Below are positions 50,321 to 60,444 of a stretch of DNA of 64,000 nt, one piece after another. Both the position numbers and the translations under genes were made by a program. The stretch is from Planctomycetes bacterium B3_Pla (GTDB lineage Bacteria; Planctomycetota; Phycisphaerae; Sedimentisphaerales; Anaerobacaceae). The DNA lies in assembly GCA_005223045.1 (NCBI GenBank), contig NJBM01000019.1, positions 1-64,000 of the forward strand, given 5' to 3'. The notes under the pieces are model-generated. The model was given only the letters and a program-made list of their open reading frames with translations, did no database searches and had not been told where the DNA came from. Position 1 is the stretch's first letter. Each line of letters begins with the position of its first letter.

Positions 50321-53300
50321 ATGTGGAAGAAGTTTTTGGTATTTCTGCTGTGTTGCTTATTTGCCGCAAACAATGGTCATTCCCGGCCCGTGAACCGGCA
50401 AAAAGCTCGCAGTTTTATCGTTGTGCTGAAAGAACCTTCTCTGAGCAGCAGAGCATTTGATAAACGAGGAAAGTCCCTGTACAAAGGATTTTCTGCGCGA
50501 CGGAAGCGACATGTCGAGCGCATGACCAGGCGTCGCATCGAGATGGAAGACAAGTTGAGCCGTTTTGAGAATCGGCTGCGAACACTCTCTCCCGACATCG
50601 TGCCCCGCCGTCGATTTACCGGTCTTCTTAACGGCCTGTCTCTGGAAATGCCGCGTAGAATGGCATCAAGAATTCGATCCATGCCCGAGGTATTGTCGAT
50701 AGTCCCGAACCGGAAATACAATTACTCGCTAACCAGGAGCAACGATCTGATGAATGCCCCGCTGGCATGGCAGCTCACCGGCGGACCGGCGCTTGCCGGA
50801 AAGGGGATCAAGATCGGCATCATCGATACGGGGATAGACCATACCCACGTCATGTTTGACGATGAAGGATATGAACTCCCTGAGGGATTTCCTCTCGGCG
50901 ACACAAATTTCACGAACAATAAAATCATCGTGGCGCGCGTTTTCACCAGGAACGGAGATTCGCTTGAAGATTCGACTCCCCGGGACCGGAATGGACACGG
51001 AACCCACGTAGCCTCCTGCGCGGCGGGAAATCCGGATACGGTCTCGCCGTTGGGACCGGTCTCAGGCTTTGCCCCAAATGCGTATCTGGGAAACTACAAG
51101 GTCTTTACGGGCGAGTTCACGACGTTGGAGCAAATCATCAGCGCACTGGAGGCTTGTGTCGAGGACGGCATGGATGTTGTGAATCTCAGCCTTGGCTCCG
51201 AATCTTATATCCATGCGCTGCTGGACCCCGAGGCTTTGGCGATAAGAAATGCGATAAATGCGGGAGTGGTGGTGGTTGCCGCCGCAGGCAATTCCGGCGG
51301 ACCGGAGACAATTGGAAGTCCGGGGCAGATTCCGGAAGTAATCACCGTCGGATCTCTGACAAACTCTCACAACGGCGGAAATGCCGGCGCCATTGACATT
51401 GCCATGATGAACGTATATGCCGACGGGGCGCAAATCGTAACCGATGAGGAGATTGTCCTGGCCCCGAATCCAGCTTTCTTCTCGCGTCCATTGATCGGAC
51501 GCTTCGAACTTGTTGACGCCGAGGCCCTTGTTTCTCTCGGTGGTAGTCAAGATGGGTTGGTGTGCGAGAGCCTGCCGCCCGGTTCCGCTGCGGACAAATG
51601 GGTTTTGGTCGAGCGAGGCATCTGCACCTTCACGACAAAGGTTGACCACGTGCAGGACGCCGGCGGCTGGGGCGCTCTGGTCTATAACGCGAGCGATGCA
51701 GAGGAGGGTCCCGATGAGCCGCTGCGAAGTCCGAGCGTCCCCGATACGGAAATACCGTCCTATTTCGTCTCACGCAATACCGGGTTGCTTATAAAGGATG
51801 CGATTCTGAACTCAATGACTGTGGAAGTAGAATTCTATGCCGCTCCGCCGTCAGAAACGGATCAAACTCCTTTCGAATTCAGCACGTTTTCTTCTCTGGG
51901 GCCGTCTCTTAGTTACGTGGTCAAGCCCGAAATAGTTGCGATCGGGCAGGGAAGTTATGGAGCGACACAGAACGATCTTCCCGGCGAATTCGAGTTCGAG
52001 TTCTTCGAGTACGCTTCGTTTGATGTTTCCGGTTTCAATTTCAGCAGTGGGACCAGTTTCTCCTCACCCCGGGTCGCAGGAGTTGCCGCGCTTATCAAAC
52101 AGATGAATCCTTCATGGAAGCCCGAAGATATTAAATCGGCAATAATCATTTCCGGAGAACGACTGCCGAGCGTTTCTTCCCTGTCCGGCATGGAACGGGG
52201 AGGGGGACATGTCAATCCCATCAGGGCCATGAACCTTCCCTTGATCGTGACGCCGCCGACCTTGAGCTGGGCGAACGTATTGATCGACGAGGTAACCGAA
52301 TCGGAAAGGACCGTTCGACTGAAAAACGTCTCGCAGCAACTTCAAACGGTTTCACTCTCGTTAGACTTGCCCCACGGTGAGCAGATACAATCTGCCGACA
52401 TACTCCCTAACCAGGTTGATTTGGCGCCGTCCGAGAGTGTCGACATCCTGTTCAAGCTGAAATTCAATCCTCCCGAGCAACTTGGGCAAACCGACGATGT
52501 GAGCGGTGACATAATCATCCATCTGGATAGTCAGCCGGAAGCGCTGCGCGTTCCTGTCTGGGCGCGTATTATGAAGGTTGCTCCTGCTCAGGCAAGCGTG
52601 CTGCTGATCGATGACGACGGCGGGGACTTTATCGAAGAGCAATACCTCCGGGCAATTAACCTTGCCGGCTACGAGGCGGTTGTGTGGGATGTGGGCGAAC
52701 TCCAGGCCTATCCTTCAGTGCAATACATGCAAAATTTCCAGGCTGTCGCATGGTTCCTGGCTACCACGTCGCTTTTCAACATTCGCGGCAACGAAGCGCT
52801 GCCCGTCAACAACCGAACTCGCTTCAATGTTGCGCTGACACAATATCTGGCACAAGGGGGCCGGCTACTGGTCTCAGGAATGGATTGGAGCGATGATCAA
52901 GAACAGACTTTGTTCGGACAGCAGGTTTTGCACATTTCGGAATTCACCCACGATCCATTTGTGCAATACTCTCCCACCGGGGATATTGTGGACCAGCAGA
53001 CCAGGCTGGACATTTCCGGCGTGCTCGACAGTCCCGTCGGTCAGGGATTGCCCAATCTGGGCGCGGGCTTCGATTTAGACTTTCCAAACATGTCGGACAT
53101 TCTGGTGCCGGATGACAGTGACGTAGTGAAACCGGCTCTTATAACGAACCAGAATCCCCAGGACGTCATCGGTATTACTGTCGAGACCGGCAGTTATCGT
53201 GCCGTGTTCTTTTCTTTTGCTCTTGAGCGCATATCAAGAAATGGGATGGACATAATTGTGCAAAACAGTCTCGATTGGCTGACAGACGGTTCAAGAAATC

Positions 53301-53581
53301 TCCTGTCTATTCAGTCAGTAGAGCCTGGAATTCAAAATGACAGCGGTGTCCCTTTGACAGTTACGCTAACGGTTGAAGGGATTAACTTTTTGGTCGGTCA
53401 TGATATTCTTCTAAATGATATCCCAGTGGAAATAACGGCAATCGATATAGCCGGAAGTCTCGAAATCCTTGTTCCCGCAGGACTGCCCGAGGGATTTTAC
53501 GACATCACCTTACGATCTCCTGACGGTCAAAGAACCACCCTGCCGGAAGCGTTTAAGGTGGACAACCCGCCCCCGAATTAG
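50321..53581 (+). CDS. Secreted subtilisin-like serine protease (S8) with PA insert
   Basis: 1086 residues from the ATG at 50321 (AAAGGA 6 nt upstream); an earlier in-frame start at 50216 would bury the signal peptide (MWKKFLVFLLCCLFAANNGHS). Inhibitor-like propeptide about 25-140. Catalytic triad: Asp169 (GIIDTGIDHTH), His226 (NGHGTHVAS) and Ser579 (SGTSFSSPRVAG). A protease-associated (PA) domain is inserted at about 385-500. The C-terminal half has an Ig-like/Fn-type domain, a Rossmann-like segment (ASVLLIDDDGGDFIEEQYLRAI) and an IPT-like end (VTLTVEGINFLVGHDILLN). It is exported and digests proteins outside the cell or in the periplasm. Confidence 0.92.
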   Translation: MWKKFLVFLLCCLFAANNGHSRPVNRQKARSFIVVLKEPSLSSRAFDKRGKSLYKGFSARRKRHVERMTRRRIEMEDKLSRFENRLRTLSPDIVPRRRFTGLLNGLSLEMPRRMASRIRSMPEVLSIVPNRKYNYSLTRSNDLMNAPLAWQLTGGPALAGKGIKIGIIDTGIDHTHVMFDDEGYELPEGFPLGDTNFTNNKIIVARVFTRNGDSLEDSTPRDRNGHGTHVASCAAGNPDTVSPLGPVSGFAPNAYLGNYKVFTGEFTTLEQIISALEACVEDGMDVVNLSLGSESYIHALLDPEALAIRNAINAGVVVVAAAGNSGGPETIGSPGQIPEVITVGSLTNSHNGGNAGAIDIAMMNVYADGAQIVTDEEIVLAPNPAFFSRPLIGRFELVDAEALVSLGGSQDGLVCESLPPGSAADKWVLVERGICTFTTKVDHVQDAGGWGALVYNASDAEEGPDEPLRSPSVPDTEIPSYFVSRNTGLLIKDAILNSMTVEVEFYAAPPSETDQTPFEFSTFSSLGPSLSYVVKPEIVAIGQGSYGATQNDLPGEFEFEFFEYASFDVSGFNFSSGTSFSSPRVAGVAALIKQMNPSWKPEDIKSAIIISGERLPSVSSLSGMERGGGHVNPIRAMNLPLIVTPPTLSWANVLIDEVTESERTVRLKNVSQQLQTVSLSLDLPHGEQIQSADILPNQVDLAPSESVDILFKLKFNPPEQLGQTDDVSGDIIIHLDSQPEALRVPVWARIMKVAPAQASVLLIDDDGGDFIEEQYLRAINLAGYEAVVWDVGELQAYPSVQYMQNFQAVAWFLATTSLFNIRGNEALPVNNRTRFNVALTQYLAQGGRLLVSGMDWSDDQEQTLFGQQVLHISEFTHDPFVQYSPTGDIVDQQTRLDISGVLDSPVGQGLPNLGAGFDLDFPNMSDILVPDDSDVVKPALITNQNPQDVIGITVETGSYRAVFFSFALERISRNGMDIIVQNSLDWLTDGSRNLLSIQSVEPGIQNDSGVPLTVTLTVEGINFLVGHDILLNDIPVEITAIDIAGSLEILVPAGLPEGFYDITLRSPDGQRTTLPEAFKVDNPPPN

Positions 53582-53627
53582 TGAAGCGATTGCCGATTGC
53601 TGATTACCAAATCGAAAAATAGTTGAT

Positions 53628-56600
53628 CTACTTGCGAGTATCTCCGCCGAAACAAATCACCTTAGCGTCACGCGTAGCCATGTAGAGTCGCCCTCGTGCG
53701 GCGGACAAGCCGTCGAAGGCCGGCAGTGATGACAGCGTATGCGATTTCACCGGCGAGCCGTCCTTAGACGAGAAGACCTGGAGCATAGCGCCGGCCCGCC
53801 CCTCGAAGGCAGCCAGGGGGTCTTCGGAGTCCAGCACATCAGGCGTGCCGGCAGCGAACAGCCTCTCGCCCGCTAAGACCATGGCCCGGATGCGAAGCGG
53901 TATCATCTTCTGCCACTTGGCCGGGTGTTGGCGCAGGTAGCCTGTTCCCTTCTCGACGCCTCGTCCGCCTCTGCGATGCTTGTCGCTGTAGGCCTCCTTC
54001 GGCAGCCAGTCGATGGCAATGGATTCTTTCCCCCGCTCATCGAGGATCGGCTCATTGTCATTATCGTCGGCGAACAGCAGGTAGCCCTGGTCGGCCGGGA
54101 TGAACAGGGGGCTCCATTGGATCCGGCGATAGAAGTACTTCACCGCATAAGTCGTACTCTCGTTAAAGACAACGAGCTGCCCGCTCTTAGGCGCATGCTG
54201 GGCGAAATAGAAACCGGGCCAGCGTCTGCCGTACATCCAGTAAACTCGGTCGAAGCCGGTATCATCCAGAAACCCGCCCGTAGCGACTAAGTGGTTGGCG
54301 CCCATGTCCAGCTCGCCGAGGGGGCTTTCCTGGGTGGTCTGGAGGCGATTCAATCGGGCGTCGAACTTGATCCGCTGCATGTACAAATCCTTGCCGTCGC
54401 TGACGATCAAGTCCGGCAGCGCACCTTCCATCGCAAACGGTGTGCCGATGTCCTCTTTGATGTCCGGCCAGGGGCCTTCCAGATGATGATGGTTGAGCAC
54501 GCGGCCGGTTGTTGCGTCCAGTCCATAGACCATGATCCCGCCGTCGAGGAACGATGAGCGCCCCGCCGCGAAGTACACGACATCGTCCTGGATCAGCACA
54601 CTGCCTTGCACTGGCCAAAGCGACTCCAATTGTCCATAAGAGACCATCCGCCGATTGTCCGGCGCGGCACCGAAGCGCCATACCAGCGCCCCGTCGCTCG
54701 CTCGCAGGCAGTACACCGAGCCGTCCCGGCAGCCGAACAGCACCATGCCCTCGTGAACGGTCGGCGCCGAGTCGATTCGTCCACCGGCTGTGAAGCTCCA
54801 AAGGTCCTGTCCGTTGGCCGTGTTCAGGCAGCGAATACGATGGGCATCTTTCTCCGCCACCCAAAGCCGGTCTCCGACGATAACAGGTTGCGATCCCTGG
54901 CAAGCCAGTTGGACCTGCCATCGTTCGGTCAGTTCGGCCGGCACCTTCATCTTCGTCGAGCCGCTCCGCAGCCCGTCGCGCCGGTACATGGGCCAGTCTT
55001 CATCCGAAAGTTTGCGTCGGTTCAAAACCTTGCCGTAAGCGCTGCCTCGCTGGAGGTTGGTCTGCGCAGCGGGCTTCAATGCCTCGGCAGGTTCGGCCGA
55101 CATCGCAAGGAAGCCGAAGACCTTCACGCCGGGGTAGCAGAAACACTGGTCGGACGGCGCGTAGAAAAGACCGTTCGCCGGCGTGGCGCCAGTGAAGCAT
55201 GGGGCGCGGAGCCAGTCGTTACGCATGTGATTGCCGTCTTCGAGGTCCACAAACTCGGCCCCGCGCTTGGGCCATATCAGGAAGCGTTCGGTGGCCTTGC
55301 TGCGGTGACAGCGGTAATGGTGGCCGGGGGAGATTAACTGGCCCAGTGACAGCGTCCGTGTGATCTGGCCGGTCCGAAGGTCGAGCCCCTGTGGAGACCC
55401 GCCGCACCAGACGGTCCCGTTGGCGACGAAGAGGTCCGTCGGCTGCGTACACGCGCCCGCCTGCCCCTGTGCACCTTTGCGCCTCCAGAGAACGTTGCCG
55501 TCTTCCAGAGAAAGGGCTGTCAGGTAGAAACCGCGTTTGGGTTTGTTCTTGCCCTTGGTCTGCTCGGTTGCGCTTGTAGGCTCAGGCCCGTGCCCATGGA
55601 AGAGCACTACGCCGTCGGTGAGAACCAGCGTGCTGACCGCACCTAAGGTCGAGCCGATCATGTTGGGAACGCGCCACATTTCGTTGCCGGTCCTGGTGTC
55701 CAGGCAGACAAGCTCCTCGATGTTGTGGTAAACAAGCCGCCCGGCCTGGGCGCTCAGCGCATACGGCATTACGCGAGTGTTTTCCTTGCGCCAGAGCTGC
55801 CTGCCGGTCGCCACGTCAATCGCGGCCAGCGTATCGTCGAGGGTAGCCTTGCCCATGCGGACAGTTGCCGCTACCGACCGGCCCTTGGTAATCTTGACGA
55901 TAAGGACGCCGTCGGAGAGGATCATCTCGTCGGTGCCTTTTGTGCCTTCGAGGGCCTTGGTGAGAATCTCGCCGGTCGCAGCGTCCAGCACCGAGACGGG
56001 CGAATCGAGGAAAGCCAGCGTCACGTAAACGCGGTCGCCCTGGGCGATCAGTCGCCGGGGTATTGTGTGATGGATGTTCCACCGGTTCCCGGTACCCGTG
56101 CCGAACTCGGGCTGCCATTGCCGCATCGGCTCCTTCCAGAGCAAAACTCCATTGGCGGCGTCTCGCGCGATGAGGCTGCATCGCTGCGGCAGCTTGCGGT
56201 ACACACCGGTCGGCGCTTCGTCGAAGATGGTAAATATGCGCCCGCCTGAAGTGACCACGGCATTGACGCTGCTGGGGAATTCATGACTGCGGCACCATCG
56301 CGGCCCGGCAACCCAGCGCAGACGTTTGGGAGGACCGACCTGCCTGTCCTCGGCGACGGCGTTGCCGCCGGCATCGTGGAGAAAGTGTGTCCATTCGTCG
56401 ATGTCGGTCGGTCTGGGTTTGTCTGTCCGTTTCCATTTGCCGCCTTCCTTGACATACGCGACTCCGTCAGGGCACAATACTCGCATGATCTCCGCCATTG
56501 GTACGTCGCCCAGCCCAGCGCTGGGCTGGGCCACCACAAGGTTTACCATGTCGTTGACGTAAGGCAGCCGGTCGGCGCGCCTGAGCTTCTCGACCGAAAC

Positions 56601-56873
56601 CTTGCCGTACATGCCGAGGGACCGGATATGCTGCCGGGCCTGCCGCACCTTGTCCGCATCACTGTCTAAGCCATGAACCAGATAGCGGTCGCTCACTCGC
56701 AGAGCCGCCGTCAATTTACCGTCACCGCAGCCAAGGTGCACTATAAGTCCACCCTGTACGCCTGTTGCTTCATAGATCGACTCGGCTGTGACCGGGCCTG
56801 CCGATGCAATTCCGGCGACCATCGCGACCACAAGCCCCAGGATCATCGCACCACTGAATTTAGAATTCTCCAT
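53628..56873 (-). CDS. Exported methyltransferase-fold / PQQ-like beta-propeller fusion, paralogue 1
   Basis: 1081 residues from the ATG at 56873. Signal peptide to about residue 26 (VAGIASA). Residues about 35-150 have a class I methyltransferase layout: LIVHLGCGDGKLTAAL (motif I), LVHGLDSDADKV (motif II acidic residue) and NLVVAQPSA. From about 170 on the protein is a PQQ-type quinoprotein beta-propeller (ATGEILTKALEGTKG, DLRTGQITRTLSLG, NTANGQDLWSFTAGG, RDGSVYCLRASDGALVWRF). Calcium/PQQ-binding residues could not be assigned. Next to a clear paralogue (56890-60177). Export makes SAM-dependent catalysis unlikely; a binding or structural role is inferred. Confidence 0.75.
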   Translation of the reverse strand: MENSKFSGAMILGLVVAMVAGIASAGPVTAESIYEATGVQGGLIVHLGCGDGKLTAALRVSDRYLVHGLDSDADKVRQARQHIRSLGMYGKVSVEKLRRADRLPYVNDMVNLVVAQPSAGLGDVPMAEIMRVLCPDGVAYVKEGGKWKRTDKPRPTDIDEWTHFLHDAGGNAVAEDRQVGPPKRLRWVAGPRWCRSHEFPSSVNAVVTSGGRIFTIFDEAPTGVYRKLPQRCSLIARDAANGVLLWKEPMRQWQPEFGTGTGNRWNIHHTIPRRLIAQGDRVYVTLAFLDSPVSVLDAATGEILTKALEGTKGTDEMILSDGVLIVKITKGRSVAATVRMGKATLDDTLAAIDVATGRQLWRKENTRVMPYALSAQAGRLVYHNIEELVCLDTRTGNEMWRVPNMIGSTLGAVSTLVLTDGVVLFHGHGPEPTSATEQTKGKNKPKRGFYLTALSLEDGNVLWRRKGAQGQAGACTQPTDLFVANGTVWCGGSPQGLDLRTGQITRTLSLGQLISPGHHYRCHRSKATERFLIWPKRGAEFVDLEDGNHMRNDWLRAPCFTGATPANGLFYAPSDQCFCYPGVKVFGFLAMSAEPAEALKPAAQTNLQRGSAYGKVLNRRKLSDEDWPMYRRDGLRSGSTKMKVPAELTERWQVQLACQGSQPVIVGDRLWVAEKDAHRIRCLNTANGQDLWSFTAGGRIDSAPTVHEGMVLFGCRDGSVYCLRASDGALVWRFGAAPDNRRMVSYGQLESLWPVQGSVLIQDDVVYFAAGRSSFLDGGIMVYGLDATTGRVLNHHHLEGPWPDIKEDIGTPFAMEGALPDLIVSDGKDLYMQRIKFDARLNRLQTTQESPLGELDMGANHLVATGGFLDDTGFDRVYWMYGRRWPGFYFAQHAPKSGQLVVFNESTTYAVKYFYRRIQWSPLFIPADQGYLLFADDNDNEPILDERGKESIAIDWLPKEAYSDKHRRGGRGVEKGTGYLRQHPAKWQKMIPLRIRAMVLAGERLFAAGTPDVLDSEDPLAAFEGRAGAMLQVFSSKDGSPVKSHTLSSLPAFDGLSAARGRLYMATRDAKVICFGGDTRK

Positions 56874-56889
56874 TCTCAATTCTCCATTC

Positions 56890-59800
56890 TCAATTCTTTT
56901 GTCCGAAGCAGGTCAGCCGGCCGTCGGTGTCGCAGACGAACAGCCTGCCTTCGGCGGCAGCCATGCCGTCCCAAACCGGTGGAGTTGGCAGATCGATCTG
57001 GAAAGCCCGCCCGCCTTTCGCTGCGGAGATTCCTACCAGCAAGGCCCCGCGCTTACCCTCGTACGCGGCGTCCTGCTCGGCTATTTTCGCCACGACCTGC
57101 GGATCGCGGGGACGGTTGAACGCATCATCCTCATGTAGCACATCGGGCGGGCCGGCAACGAAAAGCATATCGCCGGCCAGAACCATTGCCCGTGCGTGCA
57201 AAGGCGGCTGAACGACGGACCAGTGCAGCTTCGGCGCCAGACGGTCAACCGTAGTGGTGGCACGCGTGAATCGGCGGTTAAACATGGCGTCGCGTCCCGA
57301 TTTCTGGCTCCATTGACTGACCCTTTCGATGGCATCGGCGTCAGCCTGTATCTCCGAGCAGAAAAGGTGGTTTTCCAGCACGTGCGACCAGACGAAAAGC
57401 CCCGGTTCGCGTCCGAAACCATAAACGCGGTCGCCGTCGAAGACCAGCATCCGGCCGGCGGGAGCGTATCGTCCCGCTCGGAACCACCAGTTGCAGCCGG
57501 ACGAAAATGCTCTGCCGTATATCCAGTAAGACCGATGCCAGGCATCGTCGTCGAGAAAGCCCGTCGGGCAGAACAAATGGGCGCCCTTGCCTAATTGCTC
57601 GTTCGCCCGTTCAAACGGCTCCAGAGTCGGATCGATGGTTTGTATCCGCTTGCCTTCGAGGTCGAATACCTGAGAGCGCATATAGACAAGTTCCCCGTCG
57701 CAGGAGAGGACGTCCGGCAACGCCACGGGCATGTTCAGCACCTTCACATCCTTCTGCGGACTCCGCTGATCGTCGATGACATTCTCCGAGAGCAGACGTC
57801 CCGTCGCGGCGTCAAGACGGCAGAACCTCAGTCCACCGTCGAGGAAGGTGGATCGGCCCGCCACACAATAAACGATGCCGTCGTTGACAAGGACACTGCC
57901 GTGGACGGGCCAGACCGATTCCAACCGGCCGTAGGATACGAGCCTGGTATTTCTCGGTGCGGCCATGAATCGCCAGACCAGTGCCCCGTCGGAGGCCCTC
58001 AGACAGTATATCCTGCCGTCGGCACATCCGAAGATTGCCAGCCCGCGATATATGGTAGGCGGCGAATCCACCTCTGCGCCGGTTGTGAATGTCCATACAT
58101 TCTCGCCGTGCTCGGCATTCAAAGCATAAAGTGTGTGGGTCTCCGGTGATGCAACAAAAACAAGGCCATCCGCGACTACCGGACTGGTCAGGTTGCTGCC
58201 CAGATCCGATCGCCACCGCTCGGTCAGCGGCAGATTTACGGCAGTCTGTGTTGCGCCGCTGCGGGCCGCATCGTGACGGTAGGTGGGCCACTGGTCCGCT
58301 TGTTGGCCTGCGGACTTTAGCCTGGTTCCGTACGCCGGTCCCTTGACCAGGCGGTTTGCAGCCGGAGTAGCCATGTCCGCTGTCCGCTGCGAAGCCGGGG
58401 CAAGAGCACACAGACCGCTGAGCTTGGATTCCAGGTAGCAGGCGCACGGATGCGGCGGGGCGTAAACCAGCCCGTTACACGGCACGATGCCGTAAGTGCA
58501 GGCGCCACGGACCCAGTGGTGAGTCTCCCAGTTTTGCTCGCGAATATCGACGAACTCTATCCCCGTTCGGGAAGTGAGAATGTACTTGTCGGTTGCCTTG
58601 GAGCGGTGGCAGCGGTGGTGGAACCAATAGGTCTCGACTTCCGGTGTGAACTCTCGCTTAACCTCTCCGGTGCTGGGGTCCCGGCCTGTGAAGACTCCGG
58701 AATGCTTTCCTCCGGCGATCTGTCCGCACCAGACCAGACCATCTACCACGAGGAGGTCTTCGGCCGAGCCGGCGTGGCCGGCCGGATAGTGCGGGGCCTG
58801 CCAGAGTAACTCACCGTCTTTTTTCGCCAGGGCCCTGATTTTGCGCTTAAGCCTGCCGTCGGCGAACAGAATCACGTCATCATAAGCGACAAGCGTGGGG
58901 CCATAGACGTAACCCATGTTGTCCCGCTGGTCAACAGGTTCCGACCGCCACCTCGGTTGGCCCGTCTTTCTGTCCAGGCACACGACCTGCTTCCAGTTGT
59001 GGAAGTAGATGCTATCGTCGTCGGCGGTCAGGGTCAACGGCTCGACCGGATGCTCGACCTTCCACAACGGCTCTGCCGTTTGAGCGTTTAGCGCGACGAT
59101 GTCGCGTTTCTCAGGCTTTAGCAAGTAGCCTTCCGAGGGTTTCATCGTTCGGTTCTTCTCATCCCAGCATATCATCAGCTTGGGATAGTAATCTTTCGGA
59201 TTCATCGACTCATCGTTCTTGAGCAGAAAGAGTGTGCCGTCGCTGCAAAGTATCTCTTCGGTGAACTCGGTTCCCTCGTAGGTTTGCAGGATTCGCCCGG
59301 TGGCGGCGTCGATCCTGCTGACCGGCGCCTCCAGACCCAGGGTGACATAGACCGAGTCGTCCACTGCGACCAAACGCCTGGGCGGCTGGGCGGGACCGTC
59401 TTTGAGCGGCCAGAGGTGATTGAACCACGAGTCAATCGGTTTCTCCCAGAGAACGATGCCGTTGAATGCGTCGCGCGCGGTCAGCCGCCACTTGGGGGGC
59501 ATGTGGATCGAAGCTCGACTTCCCATGTCCATAATGGAGAACAACCTTCCATTTGCCGAGACGACCGCAGCGACGCTGGATGTAAACTCGTGGTGGCGCG
59601 AGAACTGCGGGGCGCCGTCCCATTGAAGATGTCTTAACGGGCCGATAGCGGTATCGTGGGCCACGGCATTGTTGCTCGGATCGTGCATGTAGTGTGTCCA
59701 CTCATCTATGTTGTCCGGGCGTGGTTTGACAGTCTTTGTCCATTTGCCGCCGGTACGCAGGTACGAAACGCCCTGGGGCACGAGCACGCGCATGATCTCC

Positions 59801-60177
59801 CGCTCGGATATTTCTATCGGCATCTCGGCGACCACAAGGTTCACGGAGTTATCGATATAGGGCAGCGTTTTTCCTTCCAGCAAATCGACGGATACGGGGC
59901 CGTAAAGTCCGGCGCTGCTTATGTTCCCGCGGGCCCCGGCCAGGTCCTGGGGTTTCCGGATCAGGCCGTGCACGAGGTAGCTGTTGCCGTCGCGCAGCGC
60001 CGCTGTAAGTTTGCCGTCACTACAGCCAATGTGAACGATCAGGCCGCCTTTAACGCCGGCGGCATCCAGAATCCGCCTGGCCTTCTGCCCGGGACTCTCG
60101 GTTTGTGCCGTCGCAACCGACAGCGCGCATGAAATTGACAGAACAAGGGCTAATTTGGTCACGAATCTCGTTTTCAT
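56890..60177 (-). CDS. Exported methyltransferase-fold / PQQ-like beta-propeller fusion, paralogue 2
   Basis: 1095 residues from the ATG at 60177, which follows AAGGAGATG; the longer frame to 60261 falls in repeat DNA. Signal peptide to about residue 26 (ALSVATAQ). Same order as paralogue 1: methyltransferase-like part (LIVHIGCSDGKLTAAL, NLVVAEMPIEISEREIMRVL), a conserved joint (KPRPDNIDEWTHYMHD) and a long propeller (NAQTAEPLWKVEHP, CADGRIYCLRASDGALVWRF). Here the motif II acidic residue is lost (HGLIRKP), so the methyltransferase site looks degenerate. The two genes are 16 nt apart and probably one operon. Confidence 0.75.
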   Translation of the reverse strand: MKTRFVTKLALVLSISCALSVATAQTESPGQKARRILDAAGVKGGLIVHIGCSDGKLTAALRDGNSYLVHGLIRKPQDLAGARGNISSAGLYGPVSVDLLEGKTLPYIDNSVNLVVAEMPIEISEREIMRVLVPQGVSYLRTGGKWTKTVKPRPDNIDEWTHYMHDPSNNAVAHDTAIGPLRHLQWDGAPQFSRHHEFTSSVAAVVSANGRLFSIMDMGSRASIHMPPKWRLTARDAFNGIVLWEKPIDSWFNHLWPLKDGPAQPPRRLVAVDDSVYVTLGLEAPVSRIDAATGRILQTYEGTEFTEEILCSDGTLFLLKNDESMNPKDYYPKLMICWDEKNRTMKPSEGYLLKPEKRDIVALNAQTAEPLWKVEHPVEPLTLTADDDSIYFHNWKQVVCLDRKTGQPRWRSEPVDQRDNMGYVYGPTLVAYDDVILFADGRLKRKIRALAKKDGELLWQAPHYPAGHAGSAEDLLVVDGLVWCGQIAGGKHSGVFTGRDPSTGEVKREFTPEVETYWFHHRCHRSKATDKYILTSRTGIEFVDIREQNWETHHWVRGACTYGIVPCNGLVYAPPHPCACYLESKLSGLCALAPASQRTADMATPAANRLVKGPAYGTRLKSAGQQADQWPTYRHDAARSGATQTAVNLPLTERWRSDLGSNLTSPVVADGLVFVASPETHTLYALNAEHGENVWTFTTGAEVDSPPTIYRGLAIFGCADGRIYCLRASDGALVWRFMAAPRNTRLVSYGRLESVWPVHGSVLVNDGIVYCVAGRSTFLDGGLRFCRLDAATGRLLSENVIDDQRSPQKDVKVLNMPVALPDVLSCDGELVYMRSQVFDLEGKRIQTIDPTLEPFERANEQLGKGAHLFCPTGFLDDDAWHRSYWIYGRAFSSGCNWWFRAGRYAPAGRMLVFDGDRVYGFGREPGLFVWSHVLENHLFCSEIQADADAIERVSQWSQKSGRDAMFNRRFTRATTTVDRLAPKLHWSVVQPPLHARAMVLAGDMLFVAGPPDVLHEDDAFNRPRDPQVVAKIAEQDAAYEGKRGALLVGISAAKGGRAFQIDLPTPPVWDGMAAAEGRLFVCDTDGRLTCFGQKN

Positions 60178-60444
60178 GGGTACATCTCCTTCAAAATTAT
60201 ATTTCGTATTGCGTCGTGCGTATTGCGTCGTGCGTAGTACCCGACACCCAATACGCAACACGATATACGCAATACGCTATACTTTGAAATTGTAACAAAG
60301 ACCATAGGAATTTTGAATTTTGAATTCTAATTCTTCATTCTCAATTCTTCATTCTCAATTCGCCTGCTTTTTACTTGAATTGGCGCCCCCTTTTTAGTAC
60401 AATAAGTGGGCTAAATTTGAGTTTTTCGGAGGATGGATATTGGA
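60178..60444. repeat. Intergenic region with CGTATTGCGT microrepeats
   Basis: No gene. Several copies of ATTGCGTCGTGCGTA and of the inverse phrase CAATACGCAA lie at 60200-60290 and can pair with each other. AATTCTTCATTCTCAATTC is repeated near 60330-60360, as in the short gap at 56874-56889. Confidence 0.5.
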
